Below, in pieces: positions 38,617 through 47,328 of a stretch of DNA of 51,396 bases. The translations under genes were made by a program, and so were the position numbers. This DNA comes from Actinomyces succiniciruminis. Lineage in GTDB: Bacteria; Actinomycetota; Actinomycetes; Actinomycetales; Actinomycetaceae. Position 1 is the first letter of the stretch, and every line of letters starts with the position of its first letter. Where the stretch lies: positions 1 to 51,396 of the forward strand of contig NZ_LK995527.1 of the NCBI RefSeq assembly GCF_900002405.1, in the 5' to 3' direction. The notes beneath the pieces were generated by a model. The model had not been told where the DNA came from and searched no databases. It saw only the letters and a program-made list of their open reading frames with translations.

Positions 38617-39756
38617 ATGCGTCGGACCCTGCTCGTCACCAATGACTTCCCGCCCGTCGTCGGCGGCATCCAGTCCTACCTGGACGACTACACCCGGCGC
38701 CTGCCCGCCGCGGACCTGACCGTCCTGGCTTCCACCCCGCCCGAGGGCCCCGACGCCGCCGCGGCCTTCGACCGCGAAGCCACCTTCGACGTCGTGCGCA
38801 TGCCCACCCACGTGCTGCTGCCGACTCCGGACGTGCGCCGGCGCATGCAACAGCTCATCCGTGAGCGCGGCATCGAGACCGTCTGGTTCGGAGCCGCCGC
38901 CCCGCTCGGCCTGCTGGGCCGCGCCGCCAAGGAGGCCGGCGCCACCCGGGTCATCGCCACCACCCACGGGCACGAGGTCGGCTGGGGCATGGTGCTCGGG
39001 GCCCGCCAGGCCCTGCGCCGCATCTTCCGCGACGCCGACGTCGTCACCTACATATCCGACTACACGCTCGGCGAGCTGCGGCCGCATATGCCCGCGGATC
39101 AGGAGGTGCTGCGCCTGCCCAGCGGCATCGACGTCGACCGCTTCCACCCGGACCCCGAGGCGCGCGCCGCGCTGCGCGCCCGGTACCGGTTGGACGAGGC
39201 CCCCACCGCCGTGTGCGTTTCCCGGCTGGTCGCCCGCAAGGGGCAGGACGCGTTGATCTCCGCCTGGCCGCGGGTGGTGGAACAGGTTCCGGACGCCCGA
39301 CTCGTCGTCGTCGGCTGGGGGCCTTATGCGAAGAAACTGGCCCTGTTGCGTCGCTCCTCCCCCGTGCGCGAGTCGATCATCCTGACCGGCAAGGTCCCCT
39401 ATGAGGAGCTGCCCGGACATGTGGCCATGGGCGATGTCTTTGCCATGCCCTGCCGCACACGCGGGGGCGGGCTCGATGTCGAGGGCCTCGGAATCGTCTT
39501 TCTTGAGGCCTCGGCCGCCGGCCTGCCGGTGATCGCCGGGACGAGCGGCGGGGCGCCCGAGACGGTTGCGGAGGGCGTGACCGGCAACATCGTCGACGGC
39601 CGGGATGAGGATGCGCTTGTGTCCGCTCTGGTGCGCCAGTTGACCGACCCCGAACTGCGCGCGCGCATGGGGGAAGCCGGACGCGCCCTCATGATCGAGA
39701 AATGGACCTGGCCCGGATTGGTCGAGAGCCTCGTGCAGGCGATCGACGCCCGGTAG
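38617..39756 (+). CDS. pimB: GT4 glycosyltransferase, PimB-type mannosyltransferase
   Basis: Retaining GT-B glycosyltransferase of 379 aa. It most likely adds the second mannose to phosphatidylinositol mannoside from GDP-mannose at the inner membrane face. N-terminal LLVTNDFPPVVGGIQSYLDD matches PimB (mycobacterial Rv2188c). GIDVDRFHPD, CVSRLVARKGQD and the EX7E element in EGLGIVFLEASAAGLPV are GT4 signatures. The start is leaderless type; a frame to 38542 would cross the repeat array. Its stop lies 11 bases from the nrdR stop. Confidence 0.8.
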   Translation: MRRTLLVTNDFPPVVGGIQSYLDDYTRRLPAADLTVLASTPPEGPDAAAAFDREATFDVVRMPTHVLLPTPDVRRRMQQLIRERGIETVWFGAAAPLGLLGRAAKEAGATRVIATTHGHEVGWGMVLGARQALRRIFRDADVVTYISDYTLGELRPHMPADQEVLRLPSGIDVDRFHPDPEARAALRARYRLDEAPTAVCVSRLVARKGQDALISAWPRVVEQVPDARLVVVGWGPYAKKLALLRRSSPVRESIILTGKVPYEELPGHVAMGDVFAMPCRTRGGGLDVEGLGIVFLEASAAGLPVIAGTSGGAPETVAEGVTGNIVDGRDEDALVSALVRQLTDPELRARMGEAGRALMIEKWTWPGLVESLVQAIDAR

Positions 39757-39767
39757 GGCGTTCGGCC

Positions 39768-40259
39768 TCAGTGGTTATCAGGGCCGATCTCGGCGGCCGG
39801 GGCGGGAGCGGAGGCATGAGAGGCGCGCAGGTCGGCGATCGCGGCCTCGAAGTCGTCTAGGGAGTTGAAGTCGGAGTAGACGGAGGCGAAGCGCAGGTAG
39901 GCGACCTCGTCGAGTTCGCGCAGCGGCTCGAGGATCGCCAGCCCCACCTCGTGGGAGTCGACGATGGCGTGTCCCTTGCCGCGCACCGTCTCCTCAACCC
40001 TATGGGCCAGCAACGCCAGCTGGTCGTCGGAAACCGGACGGCCCTGGCAGGCGCGGCGCACACCGTTGATCACCTTGTCACGCGAGAACGGCTCGGTGGC
40101 GCCGGAGCGCTTGCGCACCGACAGGCTCGCCGCCTCGATGGTGGTGAAGCGCCGCCCACATTTGGTGCACTGGCGGCGACGGCGGATTGAAGTGCCGTCA
40201 TCCGACGTGCGTGAGTCGACTACGCGCGACCCACTGTGCTGGCAGAAAGGACAGCGCAC
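39768..40259 (-). CDS. nrdR: Transcriptional repressor NrdR
   Basis: Nucleotide-sensing repressor of ribonucleotide reductase genes, 163 aa. The zinc ribbon (CPFC near the start, CTKC at about 31-34) is followed by an ATP-cone (about 49-139). I start at GTG 40259 (MRCPFC), because GGAGG lies eight bases upstream. A GTG at 40268 would overlap that ribosome site. Its position beyond the LysM gene and lexA is conserved in actinobacteria. Confidence 0.94.
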   Translation of the reverse strand: MRCPFCQHSGSRVVDSRTSDDGTSIRRRRQCTKCGRRFTTIEAASLSVRKRSGATEPFSRDKVINGVRRACQGRPVSDDQLALLAHRVEETVRGKGHAIVDSHEVGLAILEPLRELDEVAYLRFASVYSDFNSLDDFEAAIADLRASHASAPAPAAEIGPDNH

Positions 40260-40372
40260 GCCGACCACCTCCGGTTCTCCGCAATGTGCGTACGGTTCGG
40301 AGGTTATGCTTCCGGCGCGCGGATCCGCAAGCGTTTTACCGGGCGCGAGCCCGTCAAACGTGCAGGAGCGGC

Positions 40373-41191
40373 TCAGCCGGCCGGGACGATGAGCGTCTGT
40401 CCGGGCTGCAGGGTGGAACTGGTCAGCCCGTTGAGATCGACGATCTGCGCCATGACCTCGTTGACGTCACCGGCGCCGGTGGCCACGGCGACATCCCACA
40501 GGGACTGGCCGGACTGGACGGTGGCGGTGGTGGTCTGTGCCGGGGCGGTGCTGAAGCCGGAGGCGACGATGCCGCCGGCCACCACCAGGACCGCCGCCAG
40601 CACCAGGGCGCCGACGACGAGCAGGCGACGTACAGCCACGGGCAGGGCCGCGCGCTCGGCCGACCGCTTAGCGGCCACCTGCTGCGCGGGCCGGCGTTCC
40701 TCCCCGCGCTGTACCGCCGCAGTCGGCACTGCACGACGCCCGACCGGCGCCGGTACCGCCCGGGTCCGAGCCGGCACCTGCGCCGACGTCGCGCAAGACC
40801 GCGCAGCCGGTGCCGGAGCCTGCGACTGTAGGGCGTTCGCCTGCGGAGCCGACGCCGCGCGACCGAGACGCGCACGGCTGCGCGAGCGCACGGCCGGGTG
40901 AGTGGGAGCCAGCTCCTCCAGGGACTGCCGCCGACGCCGCGGAGCAACCGGACGCCGCATCACCTCCGGCGGCGCAGCGACGCGAGGCGACCCCGACGTC
41001 GGCTCGGGGTCGGCCTCGACGCCGCCGGTGACCAGACGCAGCCGCGGACGGGGTGCGGGGACGCCTTCGGGTTCGATGGAACGTGCGGCACTGTCGGTGG
41101 CAGCGCCGACCGCAAACAGCCTCGAGCCGTGGTGATCCTCGGCAGAAACCAGCCGGAGACGCGGCGGCACTGGGGCGGCGAGAGCACTCAT
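40373..41191 (-). CDS. LysM protein, SOS-type cell-division suppressor candidate (DivS/ChiZ/YneA-like)
   Basis: Single-pass membrane protein of 272 aa. The N-terminal 185 residues are Arg/Pro/Ala-rich and cytoplasmic. One membrane helix (about 188-212) follows, then an external LysM domain (223-270, [15 protein letters not shown] ... [10 protein letters not shown]) that binds peptidoglycan. Orthologous position opposite lexA is held by divS in Corynebacterium, chiZ in Mycobacterium and yneA in Bacillus, all SOS-induced division inhibitors. AGGAGG lies five bases before ATG 41191, and a LexA box touches that ribosome site. Function is inferred from context and layout. Confidence 0.82.
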   Translation of the reverse strand: MSALAAPVPPRLRLVSAEDHHGSRLFAVGAATDSAARSIEPEGVPAPRPRLRLVTGGVEADPEPTSGSPRVAAPPEVMRRPVAPRRRRQSLEELAPTHPAVRSRSRARLGRAASAPQANALQSQAPAPAARSCATSAQVPARTRAVPAPVGRRAVPTAAVQRGEERRPAQQVAAKRSAERAALPVAVRRLLVVGALVLAAVLVVAGGIVASGFSTAPAQTTTATVQSGQSLWDVAVATGAGDVNEVMAQIVDLNGLTSSTLQPGQTLIVPAG

Positions 41192-41201
41192 GGAAGCCTC
41201 C

Positions 41202-41217
41202 TAGAACACACGTTCGA
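41202..41217. promoter_or_regulatory. LexA (SOS) box 1
   Basis: TAGAACACACGTTCGA has one mismatch to TCGAAC-N4-GTTCGA. Its first base is also the last base (on the plus strand) of the LysM gene's AGGAGG site, and it shares its last base with box 2. Confidence 0.8.
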
Positions 41218-41232
41218 CGAACGTCTGTTCGA
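41217..41232. promoter_or_regulatory. LexA (SOS) box 2
   Basis: ACGAACGTCTGTTCGA has one mismatch to the actinobacterial SOS consensus. It overlaps box 1 by one base, giving tandem sites for the LysM gene. Confidence 0.8.
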
Positions 41233-41270
41233 TAGATTACCGGTTCACGTCCGACACGTCCAGAGCGTTT

Positions 41271-41286
41271 TCGAACACATGTTTGA
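41271..41286. promoter_or_regulatory. LexA (SOS) box 3, lexA side
   Basis: TCGAACACATGTTTGA has one mismatch to the consensus. It is closest to lexA (start at 41412) and likely mediates autorepression. Confidence 0.8.
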
Positions 41287-41411
41287 TCGCCCGGACGATC
41301 GGCCGTAGTCTTGACGAGACAAGGCCATCACGGGCCACCGACATGAATTCGGGCTCCTTAACCGGCACCCGGCCCCGGGCCGCCGGCAGCCCGGGGAGTG
41401 AGGGACAGGCG

Positions 41412-42224
41412 ATGAGCGCAACCACCCGCCGGACGGGCCGCCGCGGCACAGACACGGCCCCCGCCGCCCCCGCCGCGGCGCCACCCGTTTGCGACGCCGA
41501 TTCCGCGCTTTCCGCCGCCGAGGCCCTGGAGTCCCTGGACGCGCGCGCCCGCGCCGTCTACGAGTCGGTATGCGAGGCGGTCGCCGCCCACGGCTACCCG
41601 CCCTCCATGCGAGAGATCGGCGCCCGAGTCGGCCTGACCAGTCCCTCCTCGGTCAAGCACCAGCTCGACAAGCTCGAGCGCCTCGGCCTGGTGCGGCGCG
41701 ACCCCAACCGGCCGCGTGCTCTGGAGGTCGTGGCTCCCGCCGTCGAGCCGGACTCCGACTCCGGCGCCTCCGCGCCTGCGCACGCCACCCCGGCCCTGGA
41801 GCCGTCGCTGCCGGTGCTGCCCGGCGTTGCCGATGGGGAGGCCGTGGCCGTGCCGCTGGTGGGACGCATCGCGGCCGGCGCGCCGATCCTGGCCGAGCAG
41901 GAGGTCGAGGACGTGCTGGCCCTGCCCCGCCGCCTGACCGGCGACGGCGACCTGTTCATGCTGGAGGTCCACGGCGACTCCATGATCGACGCGGCCATCT
42001 GCGACGGCGACTGGGTGGTCGTGCGCGCCCAGCCGGATGCCGACAACGGCGACGTGGTGGCCGCGATGGTCGAGGACGTCGACGGCGCCTCCGCCACCGT
42101 GAAGGTGCTCTCCCGCAAGGACGGGCACCAGTGGCTGCTGCCCCGCAACCCCGATTACGCCCCCATTCCGGGCGACGAGGCCACGATCATGGGCAAGGTC
42201 GTCACCGTCCTGCGGGCCCTCTGA
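41412..42224 (+). CDS. lexA: LexA repressor
   Basis: Master repressor of the SOS response; RecA-stimulated self-cleavage inactivates it. The protein is 270 aa. A winged helix-turn-helix (about 45-105, [23 protein letters not shown]) is joined by a variable linker to an S24 peptidase domain. The cleavage bond is Ala155-Gly156 in GRIAAGAP, with catalytic Ser190 in HGDSMID and Lys231 in ATVKVLS. ATG 41412 has AGGGA six bases upstream; the frame reaching 41283 would cover the promoter. SOS boxes upstream indicate autoregulation. Confidence 0.96.
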   Translation: MSATTRRTGRRGTDTAPAAPAAAPPVCDADSALSAAEALESLDARARAVYESVCEAVAAHGYPPSMREIGARVGLTSPSSVKHQLDKLERLGLVRRDPNRPRALEVVAPAVEPDSDSGASAPAHATPALEPSLPVLPGVADGEAVAVPLVGRIAAGAPILAEQEVEDVLALPRRLTGDGDLFMLEVHGDSMIDAAICDGDWVVVRAQPDADNGDVVAAMVEDVDGASATVKVLSRKDGHQWLLPRNPDYAPIPGDEATIMGKVVTVLRAL

Positions 42225-42237
42225 GCCCCTAGGCGGA

Positions 42238-42255
42238 AACGTGCACGTGCACGTT
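42238..42255. repeat. Perfect 18-bp palindrome
   Basis: AACGTGCACGTGCACGTT is perfectly self-complementary, 13 bp after the lexA stop. It could be a protein site or a second folding element before the terminator. Confidence 0.6.
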
Positions 42256-42285
42256 GTTCTGACTCGATCCGCGTAAAGCCATGCA

Positions 42286-42318
42286 GAAGGGGCCGACCCC
42301 CGTGGGGTCGACCCCTTC
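42286..42318. terminator. Bidirectional terminator between lexA and ldh
   Basis: A 15-bp stem (42286-42300 with 42304-42318, one C-A mismatch) closes a 3-nt loop CGT. The arms begin GAAGGGG and end CCCCTTC. It serves both convergent genes; T-runs are short. Confidence 0.8.
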
Positions 42319-42356
42319 ATGCTTGCAGGCGACGCTACGGCCGCCGCGACGGGGAC

Positions 42357-43361
42357 TCAGTAACCGAGCCCGCGAGCCACCTCGCGCAGGCGCTCGGCGG
42401 AGGCGGTCAGCCGATCGCGCTCGTCGAGGGTGAGCGGCAGCTCCAGGCGGCGCCCGGCGCCCTCACGGCCGACGATGGTCGGCACCGCCATGCACACGTC
42501 GGAGATGCCGTGCCAGTTGTTCAGCAGCGGAGAGATGGTGAGCACGCGCTGCTCATCGTTGAGGATGGCCCCGATGATGCGGGAAACCGCCAGGCCGACG
42601 GCGTAGTTGGTCGCGCCCTTCCCCTCGATGATGCGGTAGGCGGAACGGACCACGTCGTGGGCGATGCGGTCGCGCTTCTCCTGATCGAACACCCCGCCGT
42701 CCAGGGTCTTGCCCCACTGGGTGATCGGCACGCCACCGATCTCGGTGGAGGACCACAGCGCCACCTCGGAGTCGCCGTGCTCACCGGCGATGTAACCGTG
42801 GATGTTCTGGGTGGCGGTGCCGGTCTCGAGGGAGACCAGGTAGCGCATGCGCGCCGTGTCCAGCACGGTGCCGGAGCCGAAGATCTGGTTCTCGGGCAGC
42901 CCGGTGATCTTCTTGGAGCAGTAGGTGACAACGTCGACCGGGTTGGCCACCATCAGGAAGATGGCATTAGGGGCGACCTCAACCAGCTTGGGCAGGATCT
43001 TCTCCATGATGCCGACGGTCGCGCCCGCGAGCTCGAGACGGGACTGGCCGGGCTTCTGCTTAGCGCCGGCGGTGATGGCCACGACGTCCGCGCCGCGGCA
43101 GATCTCCGGGTCGTCCGAACCGGAGACGGCGCCGGCGGAGGTGAACTGAATGCCCTGGGCGATGTCGAGGGCCTCCGCCTCGACCTTCTCCTTGACGATG
43201 TCCTGCAGGACGATCTCGCGGGCGACGCCCTTGGTGACACAGGCGTAGGCGAGCGTGGAACCAACCGCGCCGGCACCAATGATGGCGACCTTGGAGGGAC
43301 GACCGGAGCGGGCCGTCGGGTACGAACCTTGAGCGCTGTTGGTGATGGTGGAGTCTGACAC
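42357..43361 (-). CDS. ldh: L-lactate dehydrogenase
   Basis: NAD-dependent reduction of pyruvate to L-lactate, the main fermentation step in such organisms. The protein is 334 aa. The Rossmann loop is IIGAGAVGSTLAY, Asp in LQDIV selects NAD, and the catalytic His is in AGEHGDSEVALWS. VANPVDVVTY and the rest fit lactate rather than malate dehydrogenase. GTG 43361 has GGAGG six bases upstream; a frame to 43613 runs into dinG and is not real. Confidence 0.94.
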   Translation of the reverse strand: MSDSTITNSAQGSYPTARSGRPSKVAIIGAGAVGSTLAYACVTKGVAREIVLQDIVKEKVEAEALDIAQGIQFTSAGAVSGSDDPEICRGADVVAITAGAKQKPGQSRLELAGATVGIMEKILPKLVEVAPNAIFLMVANPVDVVTYCSKKITGLPENQIFGSGTVLDTARMRYLVSLETGTATQNIHGYIAGEHGDSEVALWSSTEIGGVPITQWGKTLDGGVFDQEKRDRIAHDVVRSAYRIIEGKGATNYAVGLAVSRIIGAILNDEQRVLTISPLLNNWHGISDVCMAVPTIVGREGAGRRLELPLTLDERDRLTASAERLREVARGLGY

Positions 43362-43470
43362 TGTGTTCCTCCGAATCTGGACGGTTGTCAGGTTGGTGAG
43401 CTGGCCCACCCACGGCCTAGGGTACGCGGTCGATCTCGGCGCCGCACGGGTACCGGAAAAATCCCCGGAT

Positions 43471-45576
43471 TCAACTGTCGACCACCAGCCGCCCCAGCGC
43501 CCCCAGGACGACGTCGCGGTCCCGGGTGGGCCACAGCGGCGGCATGGAGCGGGCCAGGAACGCCCCGTAGCGGGCGGTGCGCAGCCGCGGGTCCAGCACG
43601 GCGACGACGCCACGGTCGTCGGCCCGGCGCACCAGCCGCCCCGCCCCCTGCGCCAGCAGCAGGGCGGCGTGGGTGGCCGAGACGGTCATGAAGCCATTGC
43701 CGCCGGCGGCGGTGACGGCCTCGCTGCGCGCCTGGGCGACCGGGTCGTCGGGCCGGGGGAAGGGAATGCGATCGATCACCACCAGCCGGCAGGTGCGTCC
43801 GGGCACATCCACGCCCTGCCACAGCGAGAGGGTCCCCACCAGGCAGGCGTCCTCATCGGCGGCGAAGGCCTCCACCAGGGTGGGCAGCCGGTCCTCCCCC
43901 TGCGCGTACACCGTCAGGTCGGTGCGCTCACGCAGCAGCGCCGCGGCGTCGTCGGCGGCCCGCCGGGAGGAGAACAGACCGAGCATGCCGCCGCGACTGG
44001 CCTCGGCGAGCGCCACCACCTCCTCCAGGGCCTCCGCGGAGATGCCCGTCCCGGGGCGCGGCAGGTGGGTGGGGGTGTACAGGATGCCCTGGCGCGCGTA
44101 GTCGAAGGGGGTGCCGACGTCGAGTCCCTCCCAGTCGGCGTCCGCCAGCGTGAGCCCGAGGGCCGCCGCCATGGGGTTGAAGCTGCCGCCCAGGGCCAGG
44201 GTGGCGGAGGTCAGCACGGCGGCGCGGTCGGCCAGCAGCGTGTCGGCCACCGACCCGGCCACGTCGATGGGTGCGAGGGTCAGGCGCGGCGGATCGGCGC
44301 CCATGCGCGGGCGTTCCACCCAGGCGACGTCGCGCCGCTGCGCCACCGAGTCGGAGGTCATGCGCTCGACCACCTCCGTCATGTCGGCAACCGCGGTGCG
44401 GGCCAGGGCCACTCCCCCGGCCTCGGCGCCCGCCTGCCCGCCGCCCTGGTTCGCCGCGCGGGCGGCCTCGCGCACGTCGGTGAGCACCTGCCGGCAGGCG
44501 GCCTCCAACAGGGTGAGGGCGTCCGCGAGCGCCGGCGGCAGCCCATCGGCCAGGCGCCCGTCGGGCAGTTCGGCCAGGGCCAGCTGCAGGGTCTGCCCGG
44601 CCTCCTCCAGTTCGTTGACCAGCACGCCGGCGTGGCGGCGGGCGGTCGCGGCCACGCGTGCCACCGCCGCCGCGGACAGGCTGGCGGTGCCCTGGGAGCG
44701 CACCCGGTCGGCCAGTTCATGGGCCTCGTCGACCACCAGCACCTCGTGCTCGGGCAGCACACCGGGGTTGCCGGCCACGGCAATGCCGAGCATGGCGTGG
44801 TTGGTGACCACCACGTCCGCCTCCGCGGCTGCGGCGCGGGCGAGCACGGGGAAGCACTCGTCGTGCAGGGGGCAGCTGCTGCCCAGGCACTCTGCGGCAG
44901 TCACGGATGCCTGCGCCCAGGCGCGGTCGGAGACGCCGGGCACCAGGTCGTCGCGGTCCCCGGTGTCGGTCTGTTCGGCCCACTGGCGCAGGCGCACCAC
45001 CTGCTCACCCAGGCTCTGCTCGGCGCCCTCGCCGATGCGGGCGCGGGGTGTGGCCGCGGCGGCGGAGAAGAGGGTGTCGGCGTCGTCGTCGGGGTAGCCG
45101 CCGGCCAGGCGGTGGCGGCACAGGTAGTTCTGCCAGCCCTTGAGCAGGGCGACGCTGGGGCGGACGCCGGTGGTGCGCTCGACGGCGTCGGCGGCCAGCG
45201 GGGCGTCCTTGGTGAGCACCTGGCGCTGCAGGGCGAGGGTGGCGGTGGACACGACGGTGCGTTCGCCGGCGTCGACGGCGTGCACCATGGCGGGCACCAG
45301 GTAGGCCAGCGACTTGCCGGTGCCGGTGCCGGCCTGCACCAGCAGGTGACCGCCGGAGGTGATGGCCCGGGTCACGCGGCGGGCCATCTCGATCTGCCCC
45401 TCCCGCGGGCTGCCTCCGAGTGCGTTCACGGCGGCGTCCAGTGCGGCCCGGGTGCGCGCCTGCTCCGTCGTACCCGACGCGCCCGGGTCGGCCGAGGACG
45501 TGCCGGCCGGGGCGGCGGCGTCCTTTTCCGCCCGGTCCGCCGGGGCGGGCGCACTCATCTCACGCACGGCTCTCAC
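43471..45576 (-). CDS. dinG: DinG-type ATP-dependent DNA helicase
   Basis: XPD/DinG-family 5'-3' helicase of 701 aa. Walker A is VQAGTGTGKSLAYLVP, the DEAH box is in VVDEAHELADR, and motif VI is in AQGAGRLVRRADD. Four cysteines (YLCRH, AECLGSSC, HDEC) fit the iron-sulfur cluster. The GTG start at 45576 overlaps the hflX stop by GTGA, so translation is coupled. No SOS box is seen near it. Confidence 0.92.
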   Translation of the reverse strand: MRAVREMSAPAPADRAEKDAAAPAGTSSADPGASGTTEQARTRAALDAAVNALGGSPREGQIEMARRVTRAITSGGHLLVQAGTGTGKSLAYLVPAMVHAVDAGERTVVSTATLALQRQVLTKDAPLAADAVERTTGVRPSVALLKGWQNYLCRHRLAGGYPDDDADTLFSAAAATPRARIGEGAEQSLGEQVVRLRQWAEQTDTGDRDDLVPGVSDRAWAQASVTAAECLGSSCPLHDECFPVLARAAAAEADVVVTNHAMLGIAVAGNPGVLPEHEVLVVDEAHELADRVRSQGTASLSAAAVARVAATARRHAGVLVNELEEAGQTLQLALAELPDGRLADGLPPALADALTLLEAACRQVLTDVREAARAANQGGGQAGAEAGGVALARTAVADMTEVVERMTSDSVAQRRDVAWVERPRMGADPPRLTLAPIDVAGSVADTLLADRAAVLTSATLALGGSFNPMAAALGLTLADADWEGLDVGTPFDYARQGILYTPTHLPRPGTGISAEALEEVVALAEASRGGMLGLFSSRRAADDAAALLRERTDLTVYAQGEDRLPTLVEAFAADEDACLVGTLSLWQGVDVPGRTCRLVVIDRIPFPRPDDPVAQARSEAVTAAGGNGFMTVSATHAALLLAQGAGRLVRRADDRGVVAVLDPRLRTARYGAFLARSMPPLWPTRDRDVVLGALGRLVVDS

Positions 45577-47222
45577 CCGGCGTCGACGGCGGTCAGTTCG
45601 GCCGCCAGGGCGGCGTCCACGCGAGCGACCACGTGAGTACCGGCCTCCACGTATTCGACGGCGGTGATGTCGCCGTCGGCGTGTACGCGGGAGACCAGGT
45701 CGCCGCGCGAGTAGGGGACGACGACGTCCACGGCCACGTCCGGGTGCGGCAGCATGGACTCGATGCGGCTGCGCAACTCCTCAAGCCCCTGGCCGGTGCG
45801 TGCGGAGACGACCACGGCGCCGGGCAGGCGGGTGCGCAGGGCGGCCAGGGTGACCGGGTCGGCGAGGTCGGCCTTGTTCAAGGCGATCAGTTCGGGCACG
45901 TCCAGGGCGCCCGGGATGTCGGCCAGGACGGCGTGGACGGCGGCGATCTGGCCGAGCGGGTCGGGGTGGGCGGCATCGACGACGTGCAACAGGACGTCCG
46001 CCTCGGCGACCTCCTCCAGGGTGGAGCGGAAGGCCTCGATCAGTTCGTGCGGCAGGTTGCGCACGAAGCCGACCGTGTCGGTGAGGGTGTAGATGCGCCC
46101 GTCGGCGGCCTCCGCCTTGCGGACGGTGGGGTCCAGGGTGGCGAACAGGGCGTTCTGCACCATGATGTCGGCGCCGGTGAGGCGGTTCATGAGGGAGGAC
46201 TTGCCGGCGTTGGTGTAACCGGCGATGGCGACCGAGGGGATGGGGCCGCGGCGCCGGGAGCCGCGCTTGACCTCTCGGGATGGGGCCATTGCGCGGATCT
46301 CGCGGCGCAGCTTGGCCATGCGCTGGCGAATGCGGCGGCGATCCAGTTCGATCTTGGTCTCACCGGGGCCGCGCGAGCCGATGCCCTGACCGCTGGCGAC
46401 GCGTCCGCCGGCCTGCCTGGACATGGACTCGCCCCAGCCGCGCAGGCGCGGCAGCAGGTACTCCAGCTGCGCCAGCTCCACCTGGGCCTTGCCCTCCCGG
46501 GACTTGGCGTGCTGGGCGAAGATGTCCAGGATCAGGGCGGTGCGGTCCACGACCTTGGCGTCCACCACGTCCTCCAGCGCGCGCCGCTGGGAGGGGGCGA
46601 GCTCACCGTCGATGATGACCGTGTCCGCGCCGGAGTCGGCGACCATCTGGGCCAACTCCTTGGCCTTGCCGGACCCGAGGTAGGTGGCCGGGTCGGGGTG
46701 GTCGCGGCGCTGAATGAGGGCGTCGAGCACCTCGCTTCCGGCGGTCTCGGCCAGGGCGGCGAGTTCACGCAGGGAGGTCTCGGCATCCTGGGCGGCGGTG
46801 GTGTACGCGGCGCCGTTGGGGTGCGGGCCGGCCGGATGCGCGTTCGCCCCGGCGCGGCCGCCCGCCGCGCCGGGCTGGGGCAGTTCGAGGCCGACTAGGA
46901 TGACGCGCTCGAGGCGAACCTGCCGGTATTCGACCTCGCTAATGTCCTCCTGATCGGTGGACAGTCCCACTACGCGGCGGGTGCCGGCGCGGGCCTCGCG
47001 TTCCAGGGCGCCGGCGTCGGACTCGTGGTATTGCGGGCGGCCGGAGGTGGAGGCCAGGGCGGTGCCGGCGCGGGAGCGGACCCGGGAGGCGAGCGCCGCG
47101 GCGGGGTCGGTGTCGTTGGGAAGACCGGCGTCGTTGTCGGCGGTGACGGCGCCGTCGGCGCTGTCGTTGACGGCGGGGTTGGCGTGGTCGGCGGAGTGGC
47201 TGTGGTGCTGCGTGTTTTCCAT
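45573..47222 (-). CDS. hflX: GTPase HflX
   Basis: Ribosome-associated GTPase that splits stalled or heat-stressed ribosomes. The protein is 549 aa. The HflX N-terminal domain (about 110-310, ending in the Gly-rich loop GSRGPGETKIELDRRRI) is followed by a G domain: G1 GYTNAGKSSLMNR, G3 DTVGFVRNLPHEL, G4 LNKAD. About 75 extra N-terminal residues are Ala/Asp-rich. ATG 47222 lacks a ribosome site; TAGCAT ends ten bases upstream, so the leader would be only a few bases. Confidence 0.94.
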   Translation of the reverse strand: MENTQHHSHSADHANPAVNDSADGAVTADNDAGLPNDTDPAAALASRVRSRAGTALASTSGRPQYHESDAGALEREARAGTRRVVGLSTDQEDISEVEYRQVRLERVILVGLELPQPGAAGGRAGANAHPAGPHPNGAAYTTAAQDAETSLRELAALAETAGSEVLDALIQRRDHPDPATYLGSGKAKELAQMVADSGADTVIIDGELAPSQRRALEDVVDAKVVDRTALILDIFAQHAKSREGKAQVELAQLEYLLPRLRGWGESMSRQAGGRVASGQGIGSRGPGETKIELDRRRIRQRMAKLRREIRAMAPSREVKRGSRRRGPIPSVAIAGYTNAGKSSLMNRLTGADIMVQNALFATLDPTVRKAEAADGRIYTLTDTVGFVRNLPHELIEAFRSTLEEVAEADVLLHVVDAAHPDPLGQIAAVHAVLADIPGALDVPELIALNKADLADPVTLAALRTRLPGAVVVSARTGQGLEELRSRIESMLPHPDVAVDVVVPYSRGDLVSRVHADGDITAVEYVEAGTHVVARVDAALAAELTAVDAG

Positions 47223-47316
47223 GCGGACTCAAATGCTACTGCCTGGCCACTTCCCTGCCGAGTGTCCACGGGGCCCCGTTCGCCGTAGGCGGTCGCGCCG
47301 AACGCAGCCGCGTCGA

Positions 47317-47322
47317 TACGCT
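47317..47322 (+). promoter_or_regulatory. -10 element (TACGCT) for the leaderless MFS gene
   Basis: The hexamer ends six bases before GTG 47329, which decides the start of a frame that is open far upstream. Confidence 0.45.
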
Positions 47323-47328
47323 CGGGCG

